DNA of 64,000 bases from the IMG/VR virus record IMGVR_UViG_3300022538_000472, positions 1-64,000 of that record; one strand, written 5' to 3'. This DNA is from a virus. The translations under genes and the position numbers were made by a program. Below, one piece after another: positions 14,134-22,002 of the stretch (position 1 is the first letter of the stretch; each line of letters opens with the position of its first letter). The notes below the pieces were generated by a model. The model was not told the origin of the DNA. It saw only the letters and a program-made list of their open reading frames with translations, and did not search any database.

Positions 14134-16612
14134 AGTTTTAATAGACGCCTGGACGGGATGCTACCGCGAGGGGTGGGGCCGGAATCGATTACGGCCAGCA
14201 TCGTTTGCCCATCCTGCTAAAAACAGTTATGGCCTGTCCGTGCGCATCTACGAGCACGCGCTGGAGGAAGGGTGGATTGAGCCGGGGCAAACTTTGATTG
14301 ACATCTTTGCCGGAGTCGGCGGCTTCGCGCTAGAGGCAATGCGTCACGGCTTGCACTTCGTTGGCATAGAATTAGAGCAGCGTTTTGTCGATATGGGCCA
14401 GGGCTGCGACTGCACCGGCATCAACAAGGCGGACTGGGTGAGGTTCCAAGGTCGGTGGGACAAGATGCGCTATGAGGGCGGGCGCCACTGGTGTCCGCAG
14501 TGCCTGGCACGGGCGGGCGCAGTGACGGGTGAACGGGAATTCAAGCCGCTTCCGCTGCCGGGCACAGAGTGGGCCACTGTCGTCAGGACGCGCCAGGCGT
14601 CATCGTTCGACGCCGTGCCGTCGGCGTCCTACGTGCGCAACAGCGGCGAGATACCGTGCACTGGTGTGCATCACTACCGAGGGAACATAGAGACGTGGGA
14701 GCGGCAGGGCATGGCGGGCAGCGCGGTCATCGTGCAGGGCGACTCGCGGCGGCTGGGCGAGGTGCTGGCGCGGGCTAGTCTCTGCCTATCCAGTCCACCT
14801 TACGGCGGCAACGTTAAATCGGATAGGACGCATGAGCGGCGCGACAAGCGGCGACTGGGTGTTGATTTCACAGGCCGTGGGCGCGGCTGTTTTCGTGGTA
14901 GTGAGTGCTACGGCCAAACCGAAGGCAATCTCGGCAACCTGCCCGACACCGGCTTCGAGGCGGCGTTGGCAATGCCCAGCGTCATTGGTTTCAAAATTAG
15001 ACAGGTTGCAAATCACTACTCTAGAGCACAGGCAGCATGTGAGGCGTGGTTATCCGGCTCTCTGTGGGGAAATCCCATCATCTTTTCGCCTGGCAATATT
15101 CATGTCTATGGTGTGTGGATGCGTGATTGGTCACAATGCTTTGTTCAATTTATGGACAAGAGAATAGTTATTGTAAAGCCAGTCGTCAATTATACTGGTA
15201 GACAGGCGGTGCTGGCTATCTCCTCGCCTCCGTTCCGAGGCGTTGTGCTACACGATGGCGGCCCTGTCCAGCAACAAGGCGGTGAGTTGCACAGCGATTA
15301 TGGCTCCGAACCTGGTCAACTGGCGCAGATGCCAGAGGGCGAGCTGACAGAGGTTGTCAAGTATGGCGTTGGGCAGTATGGCGAGCGATGGCAGGATGTA
15401 CTCGCCGCCCTGCCCGAAGGCGACCATGCGGAGGCTTGCGAGCGGCCTGTTTGCGCGATTTCCTCGCCTCCGTGGCAAGGCGCAGATCAGCGCGGATGTC
15501 CAGAGAGTAAATGGCAGTTGATGCAAGCAGCAGCCCGCGATGGCAAGGGGCATTCATCTACTCACCTGCCACCATCTATGGGCATAGACTACGGCAATGA
15601 AGAAGGGCAACTCGGCGCGATGCCCCCCGGCGACCACGCGGCGGCGCTGGAAGCGGAGGAACCTAAACTTGTAACCCTGGGAAATTATGGTATAATGTCC
15701 AGTAAAATGGAGGTTATACAATGCCAAACTATTGCGAAGATTGCGGAAAATCAATATCGAGACGTGCCAGATGTTGCAAGCCATGTAGCAAAAAACATGT
15801 CAGCGAAACACTCAAAGGACGTAAAAAGCCAGAGGGATTTGGAGCCAAAATTGCGGCAGCCAGATTCAACACCCCAATGCCTAATTGCTGGGGAGAAACC
15901 CATCCTCATTGGAAAGGCGGAAGTGTTCGCTGGCGAGGATACGCTTGGCAAGTCAAGCGCCGTGCAGCCCTTAAGCGAGATGGGCACAAATGTATCAAGT
16001 GCGGTTCCACAAATTATCTCCAGGTTCACCACAAAAAAGGCAGATCAGAGACAGATGGAACCTGGGACAACGAACTTGACAACCTCGAAACCCTGTGTGC
16101 TACCTGTCACCTTGCCCTGCACCGCCCCTCCGACTTTAAGGCCACTTGCCCAGTATGTGGAAAAGAACACCGAGCAGGATCATGGAACGCTTGTTGCTCA
16201 GAAGAATGCAGAAGGAAATCTAAGTTGCGTGCCAAGCGGAAATTCGACGCAAAAGCAAAAAGAGACTCTCAGCACATTTTGGGCCGCCAGCAGGCAGCTA
16301 CTGGAGCAGGTCTACCAGGTGCTCGCGCCGGGAGGTCACGCGATTTTCGTCTGCAAACGATTTGTACGCAATAAGGAGATAGTTGACTTCCCGCTACAAT
16401 GGGCGCGTCTCTGTGAGGCCGTCGGGTTCACCTGGATTCACCACCATAAGGCGTGGCTGGTGGAGGACAGGGGGGCGCAGCATACGCTGGAGGGGGGACT
16501 GGAAAAACGAGTGGTCAAGAGGCTTTCCTTCTTCCGCCGCTTGCACTCGCAGAAGTATCCGCATCTAGAGATACTTTACGAGGATGTACTCTGTTTTGTC
16601 AAGGAGGCATGA
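14126..16612 (+). CDS. DNA methyltransferase carrying an endonuclease insertion
   Basis: Motif I is LIDIFAGVGGFALEAMRHGL near residue 53, and a catalytic motif SSPPYGG near 221. Two further SSPP-type motifs (SSPPFRG, SSPPWQG) lie near 370 and 448, as in some multi-motif phage N4/N6 methylases. The C-terminal Rossmann part includes VLAPGGHAIFVCKRF. Between about residues 515 and 720 the frame is open but its sequence is low in family character: this is where the HNH gene at 15721 lies in another frame. Whether the read-through protein is active is unknown. It should methylate DNA, protecting it from host restriction. Confidence 0.75.
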   Translation: MGEVLIDAWTGCYREGWGRNRLRPASFAHPAKNSYGLSVRIYEHALEEGWIEPGQTLIDIFAGVGGFALEAMRHGLHFVGIELEQRFVDMGQGCDCTGINKADWVRFQGRWDKMRYEGGRHWCPQCLARAGAVTGEREFKPLPLPGTEWATVVRTRQASSFDAVPSASYVRNSGEIPCTGVHHYRGNIETWERQGMAGSAVIVQGDSRRLGEVLARASLCLSSPPYGGNVKSDRTHERRDKRRLGVDFTGRGRGCFRGSECYGQTEGNLGNLPDTGFEAALAMPSVIGFKIRQVANHYSRAQAACEAWLSGSLWGNPIIFSPGNIHVYGVWMRDWSQCFVQFMDKRIVIVKPVVNYTGRQAVLAISSPPFRGVVLHDGGPVQQQGGELHSDYGSEPGQLAQMPEGELTEVVKYGVGQYGERWQDVLAALPEGDHAEACERPVCAISSPPWQGADQRGCPESKWQLMQAAARDGKGHSSTHLPPSMGIDYGNEEGQLGAMPPGDHAAALEAEEPKLVTLGNYGIMSSKMEVIQCQTIAKIAENQYRDVPDVASHVAKNMSAKHSKDVKSQRDLEPKLRQPDSTPQCLIAGEKPILIGKAEVFAGEDTLGKSSAVQPLSEMGTNVSSAVPQIISRFTTKKADQRQMEPGTTNLTTSKPCVLPVTLPCTAPPTLRPLAQYVEKNTEQDHGTLVAQKNAEGNLSCVPSGNSTQKQKETLSTFWAASRQLLEQVYQVLAPGGHAIFVCKRFVRNKEIVDFPLQWARLCEAVGFTWIHHHKAWLVEDRGAQHTLEGGLEKRVVKRLSFFRRLHSQKYPHLEILYEDVLCFVKEA
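15669..15696 (+). promoter_or_regulatory. Promoter of the nested HNH gene
   Basis: TTGTAA at 15669-15674, a 16-base spacer and TATAAT at 15691-15696 preceded by TGG (extended -10). ATGGAGG at 15707-15713 serves as the ribosome site. A promoter inside a methyltransferase reading frame supports independent expression of the endonuclease. Confidence 0.65.
15721..16374 (+). CDS. HNH homing endonuclease nested in the methyltransferase
   Basis: N-terminal Cys pairs (YCEDCGKSI, CCKPCSKKH), the NPHWKGG-like HPHWKGGS, and the HNH core RDGHKCIKCGSTNYLQVHHKK ... NLETLCATCHLALH. Another zinc knuckle (CPVCGKEH, CCSEECRR) follows. It is read in a different frame from the surrounding methyltransferase, with its own promoter and ribosome site. 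The last 30 residues are probably read from methyltransferase sequence. Confidence 0.85.
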   Translation: MPNYCEDCGKSISRRARCCKPCSKKHVSETLKGRKKPEGFGAKIAAARFNTPMPNCWGETHPHWKGGSVRWRGYAWQVKRRAALKRDGHKCIKCGSTNYLQVHHKKGRSETDGTWDNELDNLETLCATCHLALHRPSDFKATCPVCGKEHRAGSWNACCSEECRRKSKLRAKRKFDAKAKRDSQHILGRQQAATGAGLPGARAGRSRDFRLQTICTQ

Positions 16613-16974
16613 TGTACTACATTTTGGACGGCAAAGACCCGATAGAAGAGCCCGACGTTCTCACCTGGGCACGCTGGTTCGAGACGGCGGACAGGATAGT
16701 CGAGCAGACAAGCCTCAGTCAAGGAGTCAGAGTGTCGACCGTATTCCTTGGCCTCAATCACCGATTCGTCGGCGGAGGCCCCCCGCTGCTGTTTGAGACG
16801 ATGGTATTCGGCGGCGAGCGCGACGGCGCACAGTGGCGCTACTCAACATGGGACGAGGCGGTGATGGGACACGACGCAGCGGTGGGTGGATTGGACAGGT
16901 GGTCCTTGAGCCGCTTGCTCCGGTGGCTGCGCCGATCGTGGAGCGGCCTCAGGGGGCGTTTTGATGCCGCGTAG
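16609..16974 (+). CDS. Conserved phage protein (FLGLNH type)
   Basis: The start ATG overlaps the methyltransferase TGA and is preceded by AAGGAGG. The sequence VLTWARWFETADRIVEQT, VRVSTVFLGLNH and PLLFETMVFGG is a pattern I know from small conserved phage proteins found next to replication genes. Their function is not known. The basic C-terminus (LRRSWSGLRGRF) is more variable. Confidence 0.7.
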   Translation: MMYYILDGKDPIEEPDVLTWARWFETADRIVEQTSLSQGVRVSTVFLGLNHRFVGGGPPLLFETMVFGGERDGAQWRYSTWDEAVMGHDAAVGGLDRWSLSRLLRWLRRSWSGLRGRFDAA

Positions 16975-17092
16975 GTGCATCAAGACGCTGCTGGTCTGGA
17001 TGTTGTGCGCGATCATCAGCATCGCCATCGTCTGGTTTGTGCCGGTGCTGCTGTGCGACATCTGGCGGCTGGAGTGCGCAATCTGCCGCTGA
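16964..17092 (+). CDS. Mini membrane protein, 42 aa
   Basis: It starts within the end of the previous gene. The AGGGGG element at 16951-16956 is a possible ribosome site. A single hydrophobic helix (LLVWMLCAIISIAIVWFVPV) is followed by several cysteines (LLCDIW, CAICR). Function unknown. Confidence 0.45.
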   Translation: MPRRCIKTLLVWMLCAIISIAIVWFVPVLLCDIWRLECAICR

Positions 17093-17098
17093 CGCGAC

Positions 17099-17446
17099 GT
17101 GAATAACGCGATTCCCGACGCCGTGCGCAGCGAGATTCTGCGACTCGACATGCACGACGTGCCGGTCGAGGAGATAGTGCGGCGGACGGGCGTCAAGTGC
17201 TCCACGGTCTCTGCCATCATAAATCGCACGCGGGGCTGGCTAAAGGAGCAGTGGAGGGGGGACATCGTGCTGCTCTATGATCCAGCGGGGACATTCAAGC
17301 CCGGCGCGAGGTTTAACCATGACGATCTAAATGCGATGGCCAGACTCAGCGGCTTGCTCGACGGCACGCTGTTTGAGGTCGCGCGGCGCGACGGGAGCAC
17401 GTACCGCGCTGTGGTGAGAGGTGGAGAACTGGTGAGATGCCAATGA
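17099..17446 (+). CDS. HTH-containing hypothetical protein
   Basis: It begins at GTG 17099. Residues 15-45 (DVPVEEIVRRTGVKCSTVSA) look like a helix-turn-helix of the resolvase or sigma4 kind. The C-terminal half is beta-rich. It overlaps the next gene by ten bases. Possible DNA-binding regulator. Confidence 0.5.
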   Translation: MNNAIPDAVRSEILRLDMHDVPVEEIVRRTGVKCSTVSAIINRTRGWLKEQWRGDIVLLYDPAGTFKPGARFNHDDLNAMARLSGLLDGTLFEVARRDGSTYRAVVRGGELVRCQ

Positions 17447-17931
17447 TGCAACTACAACTAAAACAACCTAATGCAGAGGATGTCAACTACTGGAAAACAA
17501 GTAGGTCATCTCCAGATACGTGGATGGACAAGACGAAGCGCCAAATTGAGCATCTTGGCGGTCAGGTGCTGATGGAAGGTTTCGGCAGTGAGCCGATAAC
17601 TGGACGAGCGGCATTCATGCTGGCATTTAGGATAGGCACTGATCAATTCAAAGTTGTTTGGCCTGTGTTGTCAAGCAAAGGTGGCAATGAGAGAGCCGCA
17701 AGAGTTCAGGCGGCCACTATGTTATATCACGATGTCAAAGCCAAGTGCATCTCAGCCGCCGTGCTGGGCACACGCGCTGCCTTTTTCTCATTCCTGCTAC
17801 TGCCAGATGGTAGGACAACTGCTGAGGTGTCCACACCCGAATTGATACAGGTCATACCAGAATTGTTTGCGCCTGCAACACCACGGTTGAACACGGGGGA
17901 CATTCTGGAAGGTGAGTACAATGATAATTGA
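17437..17931 (+). CDS. Conserved phage protein of unknown function
   Basis: A 164-residue protein: an N-terminal helix with WMDKTKRQIEHLGGQVLMEG, then FMLAFRIGTDQFKVVWPVL and a helix with ERAARVQAATMLYHDVKAKC. This is a pattern of phage replication-cluster proteins without known activity. It sits upstream of the helicase region. Confidence 0.55.
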   Translation: MPMMQLQLKQPNAEDVNYWKTSRSSPDTWMDKTKRQIEHLGGQVLMEGFGSEPITGRAAFMLAFRIGTDQFKVVWPVLSSKGGNERAARVQAATMLYHDVKAKCISAAVLGTRAAFFSFLLLPDGRTTAEVSTPELIQVIPELFAPATPRLNTGDILEGEYNDN

Positions 17932-17952
17932 TCATCAGAAAATGGAGTGTCA

Positions 17953-18042
17953 ATGACACAAGTGAAGATTGCAGAAGCACCATGCATCTACAATGTACCA
18001 CACCTAACCTGGCGTTCTCACCAGTGGGAGATAATGCCATGA
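17953..18042 (+). pseudogene. Truncated copy of a helicase gene start
   Basis: ATG 17953 with GGAG upstream opens 29 codons: MTQVKIAEAPC, then VPHLTWRSHQWEIM, then stop. The first 33 bases recur at 18342-18374 with three changes, all at third codon positions. The second part resembles the start of the intact helicase at 19148 (LPHETFRKYQLETI). It therefore looks like the left-over 5' end of a duplicated helicase gene. Confidence 0.5.
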
Positions 18043-18086
18043 CATCTATCTCTAATACCGCCCATGCCGATAAAAAGAGGAGTCAA

Positions 18087-18329
18087 ATGGATGCCAATAA
18101 AATGAGAGCAAATCGAATGAATGAAAACGCACTTATTAAACTACGTGATTACATTGACGAGGCAATCAACTGTTCGCATGCTGTGCGTGGAATAGAAGCA
18201 GATGAACATTATGGCTCATCTGCTGAACAGAAAAAAGCAGAAATCCTACTGTACCAGAGAAAAGAGTACGCTTGGCGTGAATTTACTGAAGCCCTGGAAA
18301 GGGTCGGAGAATCATCTATTCAAGGATGA
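18087..18329 (+). CDS. Hypothetical helical protein
   Basis: The start at ATG 18087 is chosen because AGAGGAG lies just upstream; longer frames from 17928 run through the helicase remnant. The product (80 residues) is helical and charged (IKLRDYIDEAINCSHAV, LLYQRKEYAWREFTEAL). No family recognised. Confidence 0.5.
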   Translation: MDANKMRANRMNENALIKLRDYIDEAINCSHAVRGIEADEHYGSSAEQKKAEILLYQRKEYAWREFTEALERVGESSIQG

Positions 18330-18341
18330 AAGGTTGAAACG

Positions 18342-18461
18342 ATGACACAAGTAAAAATTGCAGAAGCACCCTGCTTGACTACAAGCCAATCCCATGGTAT
18401 CATGTCAGTTGCCTATGGCCCACCACAATCGGCTGGCGGCAGATTGGAGACTCCCTTTTGA
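18342..18461 (+). pseudogene. Helicase gene start cut by LAGLIDADG cassette
   Basis: The frame MTQVKIAEAPC repeats the start at 17953, then passes directly into the -35 hexamer at 18375 and the leader RNA, ending at TGA 18459-18461. The rest of the helicase resumes at 19148 after the endonuclease. This looks like the displaced first exon or 5' end of the helicase gene. Confidence 0.45.
18375..18403 (+). promoter_or_regulatory. Sigma70 promoter of LAGLIDADG cassette
   Basis: TTGACT at 18375-18380, a 17-base spacer and TATCAT at 18398-18403 preceded by TGG. The -35 begins exactly where similarity to the 17953 copy ends, so it marks the left edge of the cassette. Confidence 0.75.
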
Positions 18462-18531
18462 CGTAGTCTCCACGCCTGAGCCCGGCGGCTCGATTGTGGA
18501 GGCTGTGGAGATTACGTCAAAGGGGAGTTTT
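18423..18531 (+). ncRNA. Pseudoknotted leader RNA, copy C
   Basis: S1 pairs 18423-18431 with 18491-18499 (9 perfect). S2 pairs 18450-18477 with 18500-18528 (28 pairs including two GU, one bulge). The S1 3' arm lies in the S2 loop, the same interlocked order as copies A and B. AGGGGAG at 18521-18527, the ribosome site of the endonuclease, is inside the S2 3' arm and TTTT follows. A small hairpin GAGCC/GGCTC also fits in the loop. Confidence 0.65.
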
Positions 18532-19161
18532 GTGTTCCAGAAACGACTGGGATTTGATTTTCAGATAAACGACGATCTTGGACATTGGCTTGCTGGTTTT
18601 GTGGATGGTGAGGGAGCATTCATGATTCATCCTGTGATTAGGAAACGAGGCTATATTAGAAAGGATGGTAGCAGTCAAGAGTCCCATGAATGCGATGTAA
18701 AATTTCAGATCAAATTGCGCGTCGATGATATTCAAATCCTACAAGAGATTAAGAAACATCTAGCATGCGGCAAAGTCATAGTCTGTCAGAGAAGTAAATC
18801 AAAAGGTGGATTTGAGAACACGAAGCCTGTTGCCATATATCTTGTAACTGTTTACTCTGATCTCTATAACATCATAGTACCCCTGTTTGAGAAATATCCC
18901 CTGCGAGCAAAGAAAGCACAAGATTTTGAAATCTGGAAGGATGCCGTTGCAATTGCCTACCAAGCCAAACTTTCTTCTCGTTCCATGAAACTTAGACAAC
19001 GTGCATTATCTGATTCACAGTGGTCATCTTTTGTTGAGATTGCAGAAAGACTACGCAAGACTCGTGAGTTTGATGAATCACATTTAGAATCTTATCTTGA
19101 AACAGTACCTAAGTCCCAATGGGATCCCAGTTTAAGAGAGAGATACAATGATACCAAGTGA
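18532..19161 (+). CDS. LAGLIDADG homing endonuclease
   Basis: The GTG at 18532 after the leader is chosen; the frame is open further up but only through the leader. LGHWLAGFVDGEGAFMI is a clear LAGLIDADG helix with the catalytic D. FQIKLRVDDIQILQEIKKHL, VIVCQRSKSKG and YPLRAKKAQDFEIWKDAV are conserved beta-sheet and second-motif features of single-motif enzymes, which act as dimers. It overlaps the helicase start by 14 bases. Confidence 0.85.
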   Translation: MFQKRLGFDFQINDDLGHWLAGFVDGEGAFMIHPVIRKRGYIRKDGSSQESHECDVKFQIKLRVDDIQILQEIKKHLACGKVIVCQRSKSKGGFENTKPVAIYLVTVYSDLYNIIVPLFEKYPLRAKKAQDFEIWKDAVAIAYQAKLSSRSMKLRQRALSDSQWSSFVEIAERLRKTREFDESHLESYLETVPKSQWDPSLRERYNDTK

Positions 19162-20755
19162 TTTTGGACTACCTCACGAAACTTTCAGGAAGTACCAATT
19201 AGAGACCATACAGTGGGCTCTAGGAATCAAGACTGTTGGAGTTCTTGAAGCACCAACAGGATCAGGAAAGACGGCAACTGCCTGTGCTGCCTCCAGTCGC
19301 AAAAGCGTTATAGCCCTCTGTGAGACAAAATTCTTGCAGGAAAGCACATACTCCAACGACTATGGATTCGCGGCTATCTACGGTAGAGGTAACTACCTGT
19401 GTGCTCATCCCAAGGGACGCGGCCTGACCTGCGCTGAATGCCTCTTTGCTGATGAAGGTATGCGCAAATGTCCTTATGCTTGCCCCTATCTTGTAGCAAA
19501 GGCACGGGCCATAGCATCTCCAAAAGCATCATTGAACTACCCTTATTGGCTCACGTCGAAAGGCTGGCGCACAAATCATGCGCCTGCCATGTTGATTTTG
19601 GACGAAGCACACAGGGTTCCAGATATTATAACAGGATGGACAGGGGCATCCATCACCGACAAACACCGCCTTGACTGGCAACTGCCTACCTTCCCGCGCA
19701 TCACCGCTCAGGGCAAGGGCATGTTCGTCAACACTGACAATGACCCAGTGGCAGATGCTATAGGCTGGCTAGAGGCAGCACGTACTACACTAGGTCAGCA
19801 CTGCACTAGATTGAAACGGGAAGCCAAAGGTGATACTGAGTCTGCACGTAAGGCCCGCAAGAGACTTATGAAATGCGAGCGCCTGGGCCACAAACTACGA
19901 ACCACGCTCGACGCACTAAAGTCATCACCAGATGATTGGTTCATTCGCAGCGGTAGAGATGCATTGCAGTTTGGCAAAGACAAGCGCCCTGGATTCGTGG
20001 CAAAGCCGCTGACTGCCAGGCACCATTTTAAGGACTATTTCCTAGACGGCTATACGACGCTCATGATGAGCGCCACTATTGGAGACGCGGGAACGTTCGC
20101 AGCAGAGTGCGGAGTGAAGGAATATGATTCGCGAGTAGTGCCACATCGGTTCGCGCCAGAAGACCGCCTTGTACTTTCGTTGGATGTATCAGGGATGGGT
20201 CGCAAGGCCACAAATGCAGACTTTGAGCACCAGGCAGATGCAATAGCGCGTGCTGTGAAGTCGGTTGACTCTGCCTGGAGTGGATTGGTCCTCGTTTCTC
20301 GAAAACGCGAGGCACGACTACTGGCCGACCGTCTGGCGCACCGTGGCTTGCAGGATAGAATCTTTGTACCGCCAGGGTGGGGAAATGAGACAACGGCAAC
20401 TAATAAACAGTTGCAGGCATGGGAGAATCGCAAGCGACAGACGCCAAACTCACTTTGCGTGACATGGGCATTTTGGCAAGGCTTCGACGGTCGGGATGAA
20501 CGTATCTGCATAGTCGCTAAGGCCCCCTTCCCATTTATCGGCAGTGCCTTTGAGCGAGCACGGATGAAGTACAGCGGGAAGATGTTCTTGCAAAGAACCG
20601 CGTGGGGCTTGGAGCAAGGTTTGGGGCGTACACGGCGGGGTCGCGATGAGGACTACGGCCCTGGTACTGGCTTGGTGGCGATTGCAGATCGTAACTGGCG
20701 GCGCGTGCGGAAGTATCTGAGCCAAGCAACTAGAGATGCAATAGTGGAGGATTGA
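19148..20755 (+). CDS. DinG/XPD-type DNA helicase
   Basis: Q-motif-like FRKYQLETIQWAL; Walker A EAPTGSGKTAT; four Cys in the region YLCAHPKGRGLTCAEC ... MRKCPYACPY, suggesting an iron-sulfur cluster; Walker B ILDEAHRVPD. The C-terminal motifs include MSATI, VLVSRKREARLL, TWAFWQGFDGR and EQGLGRTRRG (arginine finger). These are features of 5'-3' superfamily 2 helicases of the DinG/Rad3 group, here for phage replication or repair. Its native 5' end appears displaced by the LAGLIDADG cassette. Confidence 0.85.
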   Translation: MIPSDFGLPHETFRKYQLETIQWALGIKTVGVLEAPTGSGKTATACAASSRKSVIALCETKFLQESTYSNDYGFAAIYGRGNYLCAHPKGRGLTCAECLFADEGMRKCPYACPYLVAKARAIASPKASLNYPYWLTSKGWRTNHAPAMLILDEAHRVPDIITGWTGASITDKHRLDWQLPTFPRITAQGKGMFVNTDNDPVADAIGWLEAARTTLGQHCTRLKREAKGDTESARKARKRLMKCERLGHKLRTTLDALKSSPDDWFIRSGRDALQFGKDKRPGFVAKPLTARHHFKDYFLDGYTTLMMSATIGDAGTFAAECGVKEYDSRVVPHRFAPEDRLVLSLDVSGMGRKATNADFEHQADAIARAVKSVDSAWSGLVLVSRKREARLLADRLAHRGLQDRIFVPPGWGNETTATNKQLQAWENRKRQTPNSLCVTWAFWQGFDGRDERICIVAKAPFPFIGSAFERARMKYSGKMFLQRTAWGLEQGLGRTRRGRDEDYGPGTGLVAIADRNWRRVRKYLSQATRDAIVED

Positions 20756-20756
20756 A

Positions 20757-21101
20757 GTGAAACCAAAGACCGAAACCCCTGAGCGAGTTCTGTTCATTGA
20801 GTTCGCGACCAGCGAGTACTATGAAGGACTCAAGCCCTTCGCCTTTGCAACTTCTGGCAACCGGCGCTACGATGTGGACTATGATCCAAGGAATGAGGTG
20901 CTGGTCTATCGCTGCTGTGCCTATGGTAGATTCTATCCGTTCTGTTATTTGGAGAATGCCAAACACCAGTATTGGGCAGACGAGGATATCATTATAGTTA
21001 CAAACAGTGGAAAAACAGCACCGCCAGAGAATAGGGTAGGATTGCCAGAAGAGTACAAAGGTAGATTTGACGAGTGGCCTGATATGGTTGAGGAAGTGTA
21101 A
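20757..21101 (+). CDS. Hypothetical protein
   Basis: It begins at GTG 20757, one base after the helicase stop. The 114-residue product is rich in aromatic residues (YDVDYDPRNEVLVYRCCAYG, FCYLENAKHQYW). No motif recognised. It overlaps the next short frame by one base. Confidence 0.55.
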   Translation: MKPKTETPERVLFIEFATSEYYEGLKPFAFATSGNRRYDVDYDPRNEVLVYRCCAYGRFYPFCYLENAKHQYWADEDIIIVTNSGKTAPPENRVGLPEEYKGRFDEWPDMVEEV

Positions 21102-21148
21102 TGAGTAATTGGCAGATCGAGTGCAAGGATGTGATGAAAAGTTATTAA
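21101..21148 (+). pseudogene. N-terminal remnant of a DNA methylase
   Basis: TAATG overlap with the preceding gene, then 15 codons MSNWQIECKDVMKSY. This resembles the start of N4/N6 DNA methylases (xIxCGDxLxxL). It stops at the edge of the convergent HNH cassette. A likely C-terminal remnant lies at 22003. Identification rests on few residues. Confidence 0.35.
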
Positions 21149-21846
21149 CATGATGCTACTATTTGAGACAATTTAAGTTCCCAGTAATTTCTATGATAAT
21201 TGGTTTTTCCATGGCAAGTGGTACAGAGAGTTATACAATTGTTTTCTACTGTGTGCTCTTTAATATAATCAATATGATGTACTTGGTTACCAAATTCACC
21301 ACACAGTGCACAAGTATAACCATCCCGTGTACGTATTTTCTCTTTAAAAGCGTTGTTAAAAGTCTCAGGATAAGGCTCAAAGGAAGTGCCACCATTCCAG
21401 GCTGGGTTTCTCTCACCTTGATGAGCAATGCCTCTACACTGGAGAGAACAATACTTCCCATATCCCTTTTCAAGAGCTTCTCGACTAATATGTCTTCTAA
21501 ATTCGCGCCCACAAATTTGGCATATCCACTTTGGTGGCCCCCCTTTCCATCGAGGATTGTTTATTCCACAAATATAATGCGAATGATACTTATCAGCACA
21601 TTCACGGGAACAAAACTGACATACTAGACGGATTTCTCGACCCAGTAGACGCCCGCAAAACTTACAGTTCCTTTTTGGTCTTGATTGCCAGTGAGGATTG
21701 CCCTTACCTTTAAAAAGCCTAGAACGGCGTTGCTTGTAGCATTTTTTTGAACAACACTTGTTGGGACTTTTTCTCAACTCAGAAGGATAAACATAAAACA
21801 GTTTTTGGCATTCGGGGCATTGTGTTAGTATCATCACTAATTTCAT
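21145..21846 (-). CDS. HNH homing endonuclease with zinc knuckles
   Basis: The start is taken at ATG 21846 (MKLVMILTQCPECQKLF); a longer frame reads into the leader. Four zinc-finger-like units (CPECQK, CKFCGR, CQFCSREC, CQICGREF) and two N-P-W-K/N-GG linkers (NNPRWKGGP, NPAWNGG) precede the HNH core RDGYTCALCGEFGNQVHHID ... NNCITLCTTCHGKTN. It is opposite to the surrounding early genes, with its own promoter and structured leader at 21856-22002. Confidence 0.88.
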   Translation of the reverse strand: MKLVMILTQCPECQKLFYVYPSELRKSPNKCCSKKCYKQRRSRLFKGKGNPHWQSRPKRNCKFCGRLLGREIRLVCQFCSRECADKYHSHYICGINNPRWKGGPPKWICQICGREFRRHISREALEKGYGKYCSLQCRGIAHQGERNPAWNGGTSFEPYPETFNNAFKEKIRTRDGYTCALCGEFGNQVHHIDYIKEHTVENNCITLCTTCHGKTNYHRNYWELKLSQIVASC

Positions 21847-21855
21847 CCTGGGAAA

Positions 21856-21966
21856 CAGGAGACCCCTAAACCCATGGCGGCTTCTGCTTAGGGAGCCAAC
21901 GGAGGGCATAGGGGTCATGGGAACGAAAAAATCCGCCTGTATCCGGTTACGTTATGCTCCCTAAGC
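21856..21966 (-). ncRNA. Pseudoknotted leader RNA, copy D
   Basis: Read on the minus strand. S1 pairs 21966-21956 with 21896-21886 (GCTTAGGGAGC with GCTCCCTAAGC, 11 perfect). S2 pairs 21916-21909 with 21868-21861 (GACCCCTA with TAGGGGTC). A GGCGG/CCGCC helix (21937-21933 with 21880-21876) is also possible. The S1 3' arm falls in the S2 loop, the same order as copies A-C, but S2 is shorter and the T-tract is poor. Confidence 0.5.
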
Positions 21967-21973
21967 GCCCTAC

Positions 21974-22002
21974 ATTTTATCACAGAGACTTAGAATTGTC
22001 AA
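21974..22002 (-). promoter_or_regulatory. Sigma70 promoter of minus-strand HNH cassette
   Basis: On the minus strand TTGACA (22002-21997), 17-base spacer, TAAAAT (21979-21974) with TGA before it (extended -10). The -35 directly abuts the ATG of the plus-strand frame at 22003, marking the cassette edge. Confidence 0.75.

Noticed and set aside
14569-14778. Arg/Gly-rich plus-strand frame inside the methyltransferase
   Set aside because: GC-rich shadow without start signals.
18375-19150. Group I intron containing the LAGLIDADG gene
   Set aside because: Only about 150 bases of leader and almost nothing after the gene, too little for a group I core; flanking sequence does not give an obvious spliced frame.
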